Source: Pseudomonas fluorescens | GTDB taxonomy: Bacteria > Pseudomonadota > Gammaproteobacteria > Pseudomonadales > Pseudomonadaceae | Assembly (NCBI RefSeq): GCF_902498185.1 | Contig: NZ_CABVIX010000002.1 | Span: 310,001 to 374,000 of the forward strand | DNA length: 64,000 nucleotides | Direction: 5' to 3' | Shown here: positions 53,065-61,956 of the stretch, one piece after another | Position numbering within the stretch: position 1 is the first letter of the stretch | How the letters are laid out: each line of letters starts with the position of its first letter | Position numbers and translations under genes: made by a program | Notes under the pieces: model-generated | The model's input: the letters and a program-made list of their open reading frames with translations, nothing else | What the model was told of the DNA's origin: nothing | The model's database searches: none

Positions 53065-55431
53065 TTACCTCGCCGGGACAAGCTGCAAGGCAGTGCCGGC
53101 CGGGCTGGCTCCCATCTGCGCCTTGTGGTATTTGCCCTCGACATAATCGCGCGCTTGATCGCCATAGTGTGCGTCGAACAGCACCCCGCTTTGCCCGACC
53201 GGGTTGATGGTCAGCGCCTGCCCGGCGTCGGCGAAGTCGATCAGGCGGCGGGTGGAGGGGCCGTAGGTGACCGGCCAGGGCGCGGGGCCGATCTTCGCCG
53301 ACAGGTTGTGAGGCACTTCATGGCTGCCAGGTGCCGCGAACGGACCGACATTGAACAGCAGGTTCAACGGCTCCTGCATGCCTAGCGGGTGATTGTGGGT
53401 CAGGGTGTGAGCTTTGCCCCACTGCCATGCCGCAGGGTCGTCGCCAAAGCGTTCGCGCAGGTGCATCAGGGTGCGTTGCCAGGCCTGGCGTACCACGTAG
53501 GTACGGTCGCTGCGCTCTGTGCTGCCGTGCTGGTTCCACCAGGGTGACTCCGGATCGGCCGCGAGGCGAGGCAACGCGGCATCGATGGCGCGAGTATTGA
53601 TCAGCACGCCAAACCAGGTATCGCCAAGGTCATCGTGCAGGGCGGTATAGGCCAGCTCGTACAGGAACTGGTTGAACAGCGTGGCGCTGGTGGAGTCCAG
53701 CGGATAATCGCCACGCCAGGCGGCGAGCTCCTCGACCAGCGCCTTCTCCTGATCGTCCCCGGCGATGTCGCGCAGAGTGCTCATGAGAGGGCCCAGGGTA
53801 CGGGGACCATAGTCGGTGGCGGTGTCCAGTTGCAGCGCCTGGCTGTTCTGCACGTCCCAACGAATGTCGGGGTTGGCCAGCTGCCGGTCGAGCTGGCGTC
53901 CCCGGTCGGGCAGGTTGTAGTAGCCCGGGACGGGAATGGCCGAGGGCGGCTGGAAATTGGCCGAGACGATATACCCGCTGGCGGGATTCTCTTGCTGCGG
54001 GTTAACGCTGAAAGGTTGGAAACCGGCCTTGTGTGCCTGATCGCTGGCGCCGTCCAGGATGAACGTCGGGTTGACGCCGGCAGGCCGCACCGGCAGTTGC
54101 GCCGCCGCCCACCAGCCGATATCGCCAGCGGCGTTGGCCCAGACCAGGTTGAGTCCCGGTGCCTGGATCCTGGCCGCCGCCGCGCGCATCTTGACCAGGG
54201 TGTCGGCGCGATTGACCTGATAGAAGCCGTCGAGAATCGGGTTTTCGGTCTCCAGGAAAGCCCACCACAACGCGATAGGCGTGGGCCCGGCGGCATCGCC
54301 TATCACCGGATTGACGATCGGACCATGGGGCGAGCGGCGCAGCGTGATGCTGACGGGGGACTCGCCCTTGACCCCGATCTGCTCCTCGACCCGCTCCAGG
54401 TCTCGCCACTGGCCGTCGACCATGACTTGCTCGGGGTTGTCAGGGTTGACGCGTTCGGCAATCAGGTCGACGTCGTCGTTCTGGAACATCGTGAGGCTCC
54501 AGCCGAAGTCGCGATTGTGTCCCAGGGAGGCAAAGGGGTTGAGCGCCTGGTGATAGCCGTAGAGATTGAAGCCCGGCGCGCTCAGTTCGGCCTCGTACCA
54601 CACGGCAGGTACGGCGAAGCCGATGTGTGGGTCGCCCGCGAGCAGCGGCTTGCCGCTGCGGGTACGGCTGCCGGACACAACCCAGGCATTGCTGCCTTCG
54701 AACTGCGCCACCCCCGCATCGCGCAGCGCCTCGTGGCTCAGCCGCGCCAGCTGCTCCAGCCCGCGCCAATCTGCGGCTGCCAGGGCTGTGGGGTTCAGCG
54801 CGCCGTCTGGCTGCCAGTCGAGGTCGAAGATGTGCAGGTACTCGGCTCCCAGCTGGTCGCGAATGAACGTCAGCGCAGGCTCTGTCCGAAAGGCCGCGGC
54901 AAAGCTGTAGGCCAGATACCCGGCAACGCTCAGAGTGTCCTGGGCAGTGAAGGGACGCGCACTGATGCCAAGCAGGTCGAACTCCACGGGCTTGGGATGG
55001 CTGGCCTGCCAGGCATTGATGCCCTCCAGGTAAGCCTGCAGGGCCAGCCAGGCCGGCGATTGCTTGTCCTGGCGCTCGACCATGCGCTCGGCCTGCTCAC
55101 GGATGCGCAGGCTGCGGAACAAGGTATCGGTAGGCAGCAGCTTGCTGCCCAGCACCTCGGCCAGCTCGCCACGGGCCAGGCGCCGGACGATTTCCATCTG
55201 GAACAATCGGTCCTGGGCGTGCACGTAGCCGAGCGCGCGGTACATATCGGGCTCGTTGCGCGCCTCGATGTGCGCCACTGCGCGCGAATCGAAGTGCACG
55301 CTCACCGGCTCCTGCAGGCCCGCGATGGCCACCTCGCCCTCACGCTGGGGAAGCTTGCCCTGCACATACCAGTAACCGCCCCCGGCGGCGACGGCCACAA
55401 CCAGTGCCGTTAAGATCAGGCTGCGTTTCAT
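53065..55431 (-). CDS. Penicillin-acylase-family hydrolase (possible AHL acylase)
   Basis: 788 residues. An N-terminal hydrophobic segment (MKRSLILTALVVAVAAGGGY) directs export. The Ntn-hydrolase architecture is complete: an alpha chain, then the autocleavage site G246-S247 in FEGSNAWVVSG, after which S247 becomes the N-terminal nucleophile of the beta chain, with PLLAGDPHIGFAVP and FGWSLTMFQNDD downstream. Relatives in P. aeruginosa (PvdQ, QuiP, HacB) cut acyl-homoserine lactones or siderophore precursors. Substrate is not evident; HacB is my nearest guess. It is divergent from the lipase-like gene. Confidence 0.88.
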   Translation of the reverse strand: MKRSLILTALVVAVAAGGGYWYVQGKLPQREGEVAIAGLQEPVSVHFDSRAVAHIEARNEPDMYRALGYVHAQDRLFQMEIVRRLARGELAEVLGSKLLPTDTLFRSLRIREQAERMVERQDKQSPAWLALQAYLEGINAWQASHPKPVEFDLLGISARPFTAQDTLSVAGYLAYSFAAAFRTEPALTFIRDQLGAEYLHIFDLDWQPDGALNPTALAAADWRGLEQLARLSHEALRDAGVAQFEGSNAWVVSGSRTRSGKPLLAGDPHIGFAVPAVWYEAELSAPGFNLYGYHQALNPFASLGHNRDFGWSLTMFQNDDVDLIAERVNPDNPEQVMVDGQWRDLERVEEQIGVKGESPVSITLRRSPHGPIVNPVIGDAAGPTPIALWWAFLETENPILDGFYQVNRADTLVKMRAAAARIQAPGLNLVWANAAGDIGWWAAAQLPVRPAGVNPTFILDGASDQAHKAGFQPFSVNPQQENPASGYIVSANFQPPSAIPVPGYYNLPDRGRQLDRQLANPDIRWDVQNSQALQLDTATDYGPRTLGPLMSTLRDIAGDDQEKALVEELAAWRGDYPLDSTSATLFNQFLYELAYTALHDDLGDTWFGVLINTRAIDAALPRLAADPESPWWNQHGSTERSDRTYVVRQAWQRTLMHLRERFGDDPAAWQWGKAHTLTHNHPLGMQEPLNLLFNVGPFAAPGSHEVPHNLSAKIGPAPWPVTYGPSTRRLIDFADAGQALTINPVGQSGVLFDAHYGDQARDYVEGKYHKAQMGASPAGTALQLVPAR

Positions 55432-55573
55432 CGTGAGTCCTTGTGCATTCGAGCGTCGCCCAGGGTCTGCATCATATTCGCGCTCACAGAAATCACCGCG
55501 TTGAAGTGCCGCCAGCTTGCCACGGCGCAGCTCAGACCTGAATATTCCCGTTCATTCGTTGCGGATTCCACCG

Positions 55574-56494
55574 ATGCCTGCGTCTTTCCATCCCGACCTG
55601 CTGCGCGCCAGCCTTGCGCCATTGGCGGCGCGCCAGCCGTTGTCGGTCCAGGCGCTGAACTACCAGCGTTTCTACAGCCTTCCAAGCCATGGCTGGCTGG
55701 GGAGCCTGCACATCGACGGTTTCGACCTGGCCGGGCAGGTATGGTTGCCCGAAGCGCCGGTAGCAACGCTGTTTCTGCTGCATGGCTTCTATGACCACAT
55801 GGGCCTCTACCGGCATGTCATCGAGTGGGCGCTGGGCCAGGGTTTTGCGGTCATCGCCTGCGACTTGCCGGGGCATGGCCTGTCCAGTGGCGAGCGGGCC
55901 AGCATCGACGACTTTCTGGTCTACCAGCACATGCTGCAGGCGCTGTTCGAGCAGGCACGGCTGCTCGAATTGCCGCGGCCTTGGCACCTGTGCGGGCAGA
56001 GCACAGGCGGCGCCATCGTGATCGATCACCTGCTGCATGAAGGGGAGCGCAGCCCGGCGGACGGGCAGGCGATTCTGCTAGCGCCGCTGGTACGGCCTCG
56101 GGCCTGGTACTGGTCGAAGCTGAGTTATCGGGTATTGCGCCATTTCGTCAATGGCATCGACCGGCGCTTCAGCGAGAACAGCAACGATCCGCAGTTTCTG
56201 CCGTTTCTTCAGGCCGATCCGCTTCAGCCGAGGCGCCTCCCGACGGCTTGGGTCGGGGCGCTGGTGAACTGGGTCGAGCGAATCGAGTCGGCGCCGAGCA
56301 GCTTGCGGCGGCCGCTGATCGTGCAAGGCGAGGCGGATGGAACGGTGGACTGGCCCTACAACCTGAAGGTGCTGAAGGCCAAGTTCGCTGATCCGCAGAT
56401 CCTGATGCTGCCCGAGGCACGGCACCACCTGGCTAACGAGCTACCCGACATTCGCGAGCGCTATTTCACCTTTATCGACCAGCGGCTGGGCTGA
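55574..56494 (+). CDS. Alpha/beta hydrolase, monoacylglycerol-lipase-like
   Basis: 306 residues from ATG 55574. Typical hydrolase_4 features: oxyanion segment FLLHGFYDHMGLYRHVIEWA, CDLPGHGLSSGERA, nucleophile serine in LCGQSTGGAIV, acid in VQGEADGTVDW and histidine in LPEARHHLANE. No signal peptide. It probably hydrolyses short esters or monoglycerides. The upstream ribosome site is weak. It ends against the convergent DUF2059 gene in the shared palindrome TGATCA. Confidence 0.87.
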   Translation: MPASFHPDLLRASLAPLAARQPLSVQALNYQRFYSLPSHGWLGSLHIDGFDLAGQVWLPEAPVATLFLLHGFYDHMGLYRHVIEWALGQGFAVIACDLPGHGLSSGERASIDDFLVYQHMLQALFEQARLLELPRPWHLCGQSTGGAIVIDHLLHEGERSPADGQAILLAPLVRPRAWYWSKLSYRVLRHFVNGIDRRFSENSNDPQFLPFLQADPLQPRRLPTAWVGALVNWVERIESAPSSLRRPLIVQGEADGTVDWPYNLKVLKAKFADPQILMLPEARHHLANELPDIRERYFTFIDQRLG

Positions 56495-57247
56495 TCACCT
56501 GAGGTCGGCAGCGTTCTGGCCGACCGCGAGCCCTGCGCGGATCGCGGCCAAGGCGGCCTTGTAGTACGCCTCGCCCTGGGGCGATTCGGCAAAGGTGGCG
56601 AACTCTTCGAGCTCGGCGTCAGACAGGTCGCGGTAGACATACAGCAGCGTATTGGAGAGGTCATCGCCGATCTGCTGCATCAGGCGCTGGCGCTGGCCTT
56701 CGAGCATCCCCTGGGCCTGGCCGCCGCCGAACAGGCCGGGGAGCATCGAGCTGAGACTGTCTGCCGCGACGCCTGCGATCGCAAGGCTGACCTCGGCGCC
56801 GGCTTCTCGGGCTGGCAGGGCCTTGGCCAGGTGGCCGATGGTCAGCGTGCGGTTGTCGCTTGCGGTGACCTTGGGCAGTCCCTCGGCATGCTTGGCCAAC
56901 TGGTCGCGTCGGGTCGCCAGCAGTTCGGCAGCGACCACCTTGCGACCCAGCGGCGACTGGAAGAAGCCCAGCGCGGGCTGCGGGTCCTTGAGGTTCGCGC
57001 GCAGCTGCGCCAGGGCGCGGCGGTCTATCGCCTGGGCCTGGAAGCGCTGGTTGCTGTTGTTGACCAGTGCCTGGTAAACCGCAGGCGGCAGGCTGTTGCG
57101 ATAGCGCTGCTGGGCGGCACCGAGGGCATCGATGAAGTGGGCGCGCTGGTCGGGCCAGCCGGCGGCCTTGTACAGTTGGTCAAGGCTGTCTGCCCAGACA
57201 GGCATGGTGCAGCACAGCATCAGCAGCAAGCAAAACAAACGGCGCAT
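56495..57247 (-). CDS. DUF2059 domain protein, exported
   Basis: 250 residues. Signal peptide MRRLFCLLLMLCCTMPVWA. The mature protein is helical, and its C-terminal half (LSNTLLYVYRDLSDAELEEF, FAESPQGEAYYKAALAAI) matches DUF2059, a family of periplasmic proteins without known function. Its stop abuts that of the convergent hydrolase gene with no base between. Confidence 0.85.
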   Translation of the reverse strand: MRRLFCLLLMLCCTMPVWADSLDQLYKAAGWPDQRAHFIDALGAAQQRYRNSLPPAVYQALVNNSNQRFQAQAIDRRALAQLRANLKDPQPALGFFQSPLGRKVVAAELLATRRDQLAKHAEGLPKVTASDNRTLTIGHLAKALPAREAGAEVSLAIAGVAADSLSSMLPGLFGGGQAQGMLEGQRQRLMQQIGDDLSNTLLYVYRDLSDAELEEFATFAESPQGEAYYKAALAAIRAGLAVGQNAADLR

Positions 57248-57361
57248 TCAAGACTCCTGTCGGCAGGCAGCCATTGTCCGTAACAGGGCCTGCGTTTGTC
57301 GAGATACCATTGCGCACTCTCGGCCAAGTGGCGCTGTCGGTTTGTGTGGCAGATGGATACT

Positions 57362-57994
57362 ATGCGCGCCATGCACATCTCCCCCGATCACCCCTCGCTG
57401 TTGCGTATCGTCGATGACCTGGCCACCCGTGGCTGGTCGCAGCACGACGTGTTCCTGCCCCAGGACTTTAGCCTGGCGCTTGCGGCCGAATGCCTGCAAC
57501 GCGCCGCCGAGGGCGAACTCGCGCCGGCCAGTGTCGGACGCGGTGCTGCCCAGGAGGTGGTGGAGCGTATCCGGGGTGACCACATCCAATGGATCGAGCC
57601 CGGCCAGGCCGAGGTCTGCGACCGTTACCTGGGTGTCATGGAGAGCCTGCGCCAGGCGCTCAATCGGGGGTTGTTCCTGGGGGTCGAAGACTTCGAGTGC
57701 CATTTCGCGATGTACCCGCCGGGCGCCTTCTATCGCCAGCACCTGGACCGTTTTCGCGACGATGACCGGCGCATGGTATCGGCGATCATCTACCTCAACG
57801 AGGGCTGGCAGCCCGACGATGGGGGCCAGCTGCGCATGAGCCTGGCCGATGGCGTGGTGCACGATGTGCGGCCCTGCGCCGGTTGCCTGGTGGTGTTTCT
57901 GTCTGGCGACATTCCCCATGAAGTACTGCCGGCTCAGCGTGATCGCCTGTCCCTGACCGGCTGGTTCCGGCGTCGTGGCAATGAGCCGTTCTGA
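57362..57994 (+). CDS. 2OG-Fe(II) oxygenase (prolyl-4-hydroxylase-like)
   Basis: About 210 residues. Double-stranded beta-helix enzyme with the HxD motif in FYRQHLDRFRDDD, the distal histidine in SGDIPHEVLPA and the 2-oxoglutarate arginine in RLSLTGWFRRR. It hydroxylates an unknown target, perhaps a ribosomal or other protein prolyl or arginyl side chain. The start is uncertain (ATGs at 57353, 57362 and 57371; none with a strong ribosome site). The 3' end overlaps the DUF523 gene by 14 bases, so they are coupled. Confidence 0.87.
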   Translation: MRAMHISPDHPSLLRIVDDLATRGWSQHDVFLPQDFSLALAAECLQRAAEGELAPASVGRGAAQEVVERIRGDHIQWIEPGQAEVCDRYLGVMESLRQALNRGLFLGVEDFECHFAMYPPGAFYRQHLDRFRDDDRRMVSAIIYLNEGWQPDDGGQLRMSLADGVVHDVRPCAGCLVVFLSGDIPHEVLPAQRDRLSLTGWFRRRGNEPF

Positions 57995-58484
57995 GCTGCC
58001 GCGGGTATTGGTCAGCGCTTGCCTGCTGGGGCAGCCGGTGCGCTACGACGGGCGTGCCAGCGGGCATCCCGATCTGCTGCAGCGCTGGCAGGCCGAGGGC
58101 CGGGTTGTGCCGCTGTGCCCGGAGGTGGCCGGAGGCCTGCCGACGCCAAGGCCGCCCGCCGAGATAACGGGCGGGCAGGGCGGTTCGGTGCTCGGCGGTG
58201 ACACACAAGTGCTGACGGTGCTGGGCGAGGACGTCAGTGATGCCTTCCTGGAAGGTGCGCACCACGCCCTGGCGCTGGTGCGTCGGCATGGCATCCGTGT
58301 TGCCGTGCTCAAGTCCGGCAGCCCGTCATGCGGCAATCGGCTGACCTACGACGGCAGCTTCAGTGGCGCCAAAGTCCCAGGCGAGGGGGTGACCACGGCC
58401 TTGCTGCGCCGCGAGGGCGTATGGGTGTTCAGTGAACTGGAACTCGATGAAGCGCAGGATTTTCTGTCAGGTCTGACGGGCTAG
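57981..58484 (+). CDS. DUF523 protein, TudS-type thiouracil desulfidase candidate
   Basis: 167 residues from ATG 57981. Starts with LVSACLLGQPVRYDG and has LCPEVAGGLPTPRPPAEI and KSGSPSCGNR, so the three cysteines proposed to hold a [4Fe-4S] cluster (C14, C46, C117) are present. Characterised members (TudS) remove sulfur from 2-thiouracil with that cluster, which may fit the sulfur theme of the region. It is translationally coupled to the oxygenase gene by a 14-base overlap. Confidence 0.86.
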   Translation: MSRSELPRVLVSACLLGQPVRYDGRASGHPDLLQRWQAEGRVVPLCPEVAGGLPTPRPPAEITGGQGGSVLGGDTQVLTVLGEDVSDAFLEGAHHALALVRRHGIRVAVLKSGSPSCGNRLTYDGSFSGAKVPGEGVTTALLRREGVWVFSELELDEAQDFLSGLTG

Positions 58485-58491
58485 GCTACGG

Positions 58492-58995
58492 CTACGGCTG
58501 CGCTGGCGCGTCGTCCTTTTTCTCGAGCCACTTCTGTTGCAGGGCGGTCAGACGGCCGTCGTCCTTGATGCGCTGCAAGGCGTTGTCCACGGCGCTACGA
58601 AACGCAGGGTTACCCTTCTGGAAAGGAATGACCAGCGACGGCTTGCCGTCTTCAGCGGTCTTGTAGGGCTGACTCACATCGACGCGTCCATCGAATTGCT
58701 CGCTGGCGTTAACCTGATCGAGAGCGATGTCGTATTTGCCGCTTTCAACACCTGGCACGACCTCGTCGGCGGGTATTTCGATGAACTCGGCTCGTACATC
58801 CAGTTCACCGGCCAGCACCTGTCCCAGCTCGATCGCAAAGCCGGTCAGGCGGTCATTTTCCTTGTAGCTGAACGGCGGAGTGTCGGCCTGCACCGCGATG
58901 CGCAGCTCACCGCGGTCGTTCACTTCGTCGATCAGCTCTGCCTGGGCCCAAGGGCTGGCAATCAGGGCGAGGAGGAGGAGCAGGGTCGAACGCAT
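58492..58995 (-). CDS. Shortened amino-acid-type substrate-binding protein (SBP_bac_3)
   Basis: 167 residues from ATG 58995, with signal peptide MRSTLLLLLALIASPWAQA. The first lobe is complete (GELRIAVQADTPPFSYKEND, GFAIELGQVLAGEL, GKYDIALDQVNASEQF), and the last ~50 residues match the C-terminal hinge and tail (IPFQKGNPAFRSAVDNALQR). The second lobe is missing: family members are ~250 residues, so ~80 residues are absent. It probably cannot clamp a ligand in the usual way. It is the positional counterpart of the PA0314-type binding protein near serA. It lies between tudS-like and serA genes, on the serA strand. Confidence 0.82.
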   Translation of the reverse strand: MRSTLLLLLALIASPWAQAELIDEVNDRGELRIAVQADTPPFSYKENDRLTGFAIELGQVLAGELDVRAEFIEIPADEVVPGVESGKYDIALDQVNASEQFDGRVDVSQPYKTAEDGKPSLVIPFQKGNPAFRSAVDNALQRIKDDGRLTALQQKWLEKKDDAPAQP

Positions 58996-59079
58996 GGCTA
59001 TACCTTTTTCTTCTTGGCGGTGGATTCTGAACGCAGGCTCTGACCCCGGCTCCCTCACAATGTTTAGCTCAAGGCAAAA

Positions 59080-59111
59080 AAAAGGGAGGCCCACTGGGGC
59101 CTCCCTTTTTT
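59080..59111 (-). terminator. Terminator after serA
   Basis: Stem GGGAGGCCC/GGGCCTCCC with an ACTG loop, flanked by A and T runs on both sides. On the minus strand it ends serA, 17 bases after its stop. Confidence 0.92.
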
Positions 59112-59127
59112 CAGGCTGCTACCAGAA

Positions 59128-60357
59128 TCAGAACAGTACGCGGGACCGGATGGTGCCCTTGACCTGCTGCAGCTTTTCCTGCGCCAGGTCCGAGTAGTCG
59201 GCATCGACGTCGATGACAACGTAGCCCACTTTCTCGTTGGTCTGCAGGAACTGACCCGAGATGTTGATCCCGTTCTCGGCGAAGACCTTGTTGATCTCGC
59301 TGAGCACGCCCGGGATGTTTTCGTGGATGTGCAGCAGGCGGTGCTTGCCTGGGTGAGCTGGCAGGGCCACCTCGGGGAAGTTGACCGACGAGACCGAAGT
59401 ACCGTTATCGCTGTACTTGACCAGCTTCTCGGCGACTTCCAGGCCGATGTTGGCCTGGGCTTCGGCGGTGGAGCCACCGATGTGCGGAGTCAGGATGACA
59501 TTGTCCAGGCCGCGCAGCGGGCTCTCGAACTCTTCATCGTTGGAACGCGGCTCGACCGGGAACACGTCGATGGCGGCACCGATCAGGTGCTTGTCCTTGA
59601 TGGCGTTGGCCAGGTGATCGAGCTCGACCACGGTGCCACGGGCGGCGTTGATCAGGATGCCGCCCTTTTTCATGGCGCGGATTTCCTTCTCGCCGATCAT
59701 CCACTGGGTGGATGGCAGCTCGGGCACGTGCAGCGAGACGATGTCGGCCATGCCCAGCAGCTCGTGCAGGTCGCCTACCTGGGTGGCGTTGCCCAGCGGC
59801 AGCTTGGTGATGGTGTCGTAGAAGAACACCTGCATGCCCAGGCCTTCGGCCAGCACCGACAGCTGGGTGCCGATCGAGCCGTAGCCGATGATACCGAGCT
59901 TCTTGCCACGGATCTCGAAGGAGTTGGCCGCGCTCTTGATCCAGCCGCCACGGTGGCAGGAAGCGTTTTTCTCGGGGATGCCGCGCAGCAGCAGGATGGC
60001 CTGGGCCAGTACCAGCTCGGCGACCGAACGGGTGTTGGAGTACGGGGCATTGAACACCGCGATGCCGCGCTCACGGGCCGCATCCAGGTCGACCTGGTTG
60101 GTGCCGATGCAGAAACAGCCGACGGCGACCAGTTTCTTGGCGCAATCGAAGACCTCTTCGGTCAGCTGGGTGCGCGAGCGGATGCCGATGAAGTGAGCGT
60201 CGGCGATCTTTTCCTTCAGCAGGGCTTCCGGCACGGAACCCGTGAGGTACTCGATGTTGGTATACCCGGCAGCCTTGAGGGTATCCACTGCGTTCTGGTG
60301 GACGCCTTCAAGAAGAAGGAACCTGATCTTGCTCTTGTCGAGAGAAGTCTTGCTCAT
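59128..60357 (-). CDS. serA: D-3-phosphoglycerate dehydrogenase
   Basis: 409 residues, one less than E. coli SerA. The NAD-binding domain has KKLGIIGYGSIGTQLSVLAE, the catalytic arginine/histidine/glutamate segments are INAARGTVVELD and LTPHIGGSTAEAQANIG, and an ACT domain (about 335-409) gives serine feedback. It starts serine synthesis and can also make D-2-hydroxyglutarate. It is divergent from the D-2-hydroxyglutarate dehydrogenase gene, with 171 bases between starts. Confidence 0.96.
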   Translation of the reverse strand: MSKTSLDKSKIRFLLLEGVHQNAVDTLKAAGYTNIEYLTGSVPEALLKEKIADAHFIGIRSRTQLTEEVFDCAKKLVAVGCFCIGTNQVDLDAARERGIAVFNAPYSNTRSVAELVLAQAILLLRGIPEKNASCHRGGWIKSAANSFEIRGKKLGIIGYGSIGTQLSVLAEGLGMQVFFYDTITKLPLGNATQVGDLHELLGMADIVSLHVPELPSTQWMIGEKEIRAMKKGGILINAARGTVVELDHLANAIKDKHLIGAAIDVFPVEPRSNDEEFESPLRGLDNVILTPHIGGSTAEAQANIGLEVAEKLVKYSDNGTSVSSVNFPEVALPAHPGKHRLLHIHENIPGVLSEINKVFAENGINISGQFLQTNEKVGYVVIDVDADYSDLAQEKLQQVKGTIRSRVLF

Positions 60358-60528
60358 CTGCGTAAACCTGTGTCCCGGAGAAAAAATGGCAGGGAAATGA
60401 AGCGTCGCGGCATCGGCCTATAGCACGAATGGCGGGGTCGCTATGCTAGCATAGGCGACTCCCGATCAGCTCGATCCGACAGGTGAAGAGTGCTCAGGGT
60501 GACTATGAATCATTCGAGAGTTCAAGCG

Positions 60529-61926
60529 ATGACCCATACCGCGGTACTTGATGAGCTGATGACCCTGGTCGACCCTGGCAAGGTCCTTACCGACGCCGCT
60601 TCACTCGAAGCCTACGGCAAGGACTGGACCAAGCATTTCCCCCCGGCGCCCAAGGCGATCGTCTTTCCCAAGAGCACCGAACAGGTGCAGGCCATCGTCC
60701 GCTGGGCCAATGCCCACGGTGTGGCGCTGGTGCCGTCGGGCGGGCGTACCGGGCTGTCAGCCGCCGCCGTAGCCGCCAATGGCGAAGTGGTGGTGTCGTT
60801 CGACTACATGAACAGGATCCTCGACTTCAACGCATCCGATCGCACCGTCACCTGCCAGCCAGGCGTCGTGACACGGCAGCTGCAGCTGTTCGCCGAGGAG
60901 CAGGGCTTGTACTACCCGGTCGATTTCGCGTCTTCGGGCTCAAGCCAGATCGGCGGCAACATCGGCACCAATGCCGGTGGCATCAAGGTGATCCGCTATG
61001 GCATGACCCGCAACTGGGTCGCGGGGCTCAAGGTCGTGACCGGCAAGGGCGACCTGCTCGAGCTGAACAAGGACCTGATCAAGAATGCCACCGGCTACGA
61101 CCTGCGGCAGCTGTTCATCGGCGCCGAGGGCACCTTGGGCTTCGTGGTCGAGGCGACCATGCGCCTCGACCGTGCGCCGCGCAACCTTACGGCCATGGTG
61201 CTGGGGACGCCTGACTTCGACTCGATCATGCCCGTGCTGCACGCGTTTCAGGACAAGCTTGATCTGACGGCTTTCGAGTTCTTTTCCGACAAGGCGCTGG
61301 CCAAGGTCCTTGGCCGCGGTGACGTGCCGGCTCCGTTCGAAACGAGCTGCCCTTTCTATGCATTGCTGGAATTCGAAGCCAGCAGCGAAGAAGTCGCAAG
61401 CGACGCCCTGGCCACCTTCGAACATTGCGTCGAGCAGGGTTGGGTGCTGGATGGCGTGATGAGCCAGAGCGATACCCAGTTGCAGAACCTGTGGAAGCTG
61501 CGCGAGTACATTTCCGAGACCATCTCCCACTGGACGCCCTATAAGAACGATATTTCGGTGACTGTCTCGAAGGTCCCGGCCTTCCTGCGCGACATCGATG
61601 CGATCGTCGCCCGTCATTACCCTGATTTCGAAGTGGTCTGGTACGGCCATATCGGCGACGGCAACCTGCACCTGAACATCCTCAAGCCCGAAGCGATGGA
61701 CAAGCAGCTGTTCTTCGCCACGTGCGCCAAGGTCAACAAGTGGGTGTTCGAGATCGTCGAGCGTTACAACGGTTCGATCTCCGCGGAGCACGGCGTGGGC
61801 ATGACCAAGCGCGACTACCTGGCCTACAGCCGCTCGCCCGCTGAAATCGCCTACATGAAAGCCATCAAGCAGGTGTTCGACCCCAACGGGATCATGAACC
61901 CAGGGAAGATCTTCGCCCCGGAATAA
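60529..61926 (+). CDS. D-2-hydroxyglutarate dehydrogenase (FAD-linked)
   Basis: 465 residues from ATG 60529 (ATG 60505 is an alternative). A PCMH-type FAD domain (VALVPSGGRTGLSAAAVAAN, IGGNIGTNAGGIKVIRYG) and a GlcD/D-lactate-type C-terminal domain with YGHIGDGNLHLNI and SAEHGVGMTKRD. In P. stutzeri the serA-adjacent enzyme oxidises the D-2-hydroxyglutarate made by SerA and so pulls serine synthesis forward. The divergent arrangement with serA here is the same. The FAH-family gene follows after 30 bases. Confidence 0.92.
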   Translation: MTHTAVLDELMTLVDPGKVLTDAASLEAYGKDWTKHFPPAPKAIVFPKSTEQVQAIVRWANAHGVALVPSGGRTGLSAAAVAANGEVVVSFDYMNRILDFNASDRTVTCQPGVVTRQLQLFAEEQGLYYPVDFASSGSSQIGGNIGTNAGGIKVIRYGMTRNWVAGLKVVTGKGDLLELNKDLIKNATGYDLRQLFIGAEGTLGFVVEATMRLDRAPRNLTAMVLGTPDFDSIMPVLHAFQDKLDLTAFEFFSDKALAKVLGRGDVPAPFETSCPFYALLEFEASSEEVASDALATFEHCVEQGWVLDGVMSQSDTQLQNLWKLREYISETISHWTPYKNDISVTVSKVPAFLRDIDAIVARHYPDFEVVWYGHIGDGNLHLNILKPEAMDKQLFFATCAKVNKWVFEIVERYNGSISAEHGVGMTKRDYLAYSRSPAEIAYMKAIKQVFDPNGIMNPGKIFAPE

Positions 61927-61956
61927 CAGCAGTTTCTACAGCGCCAGGAGTCGGCA

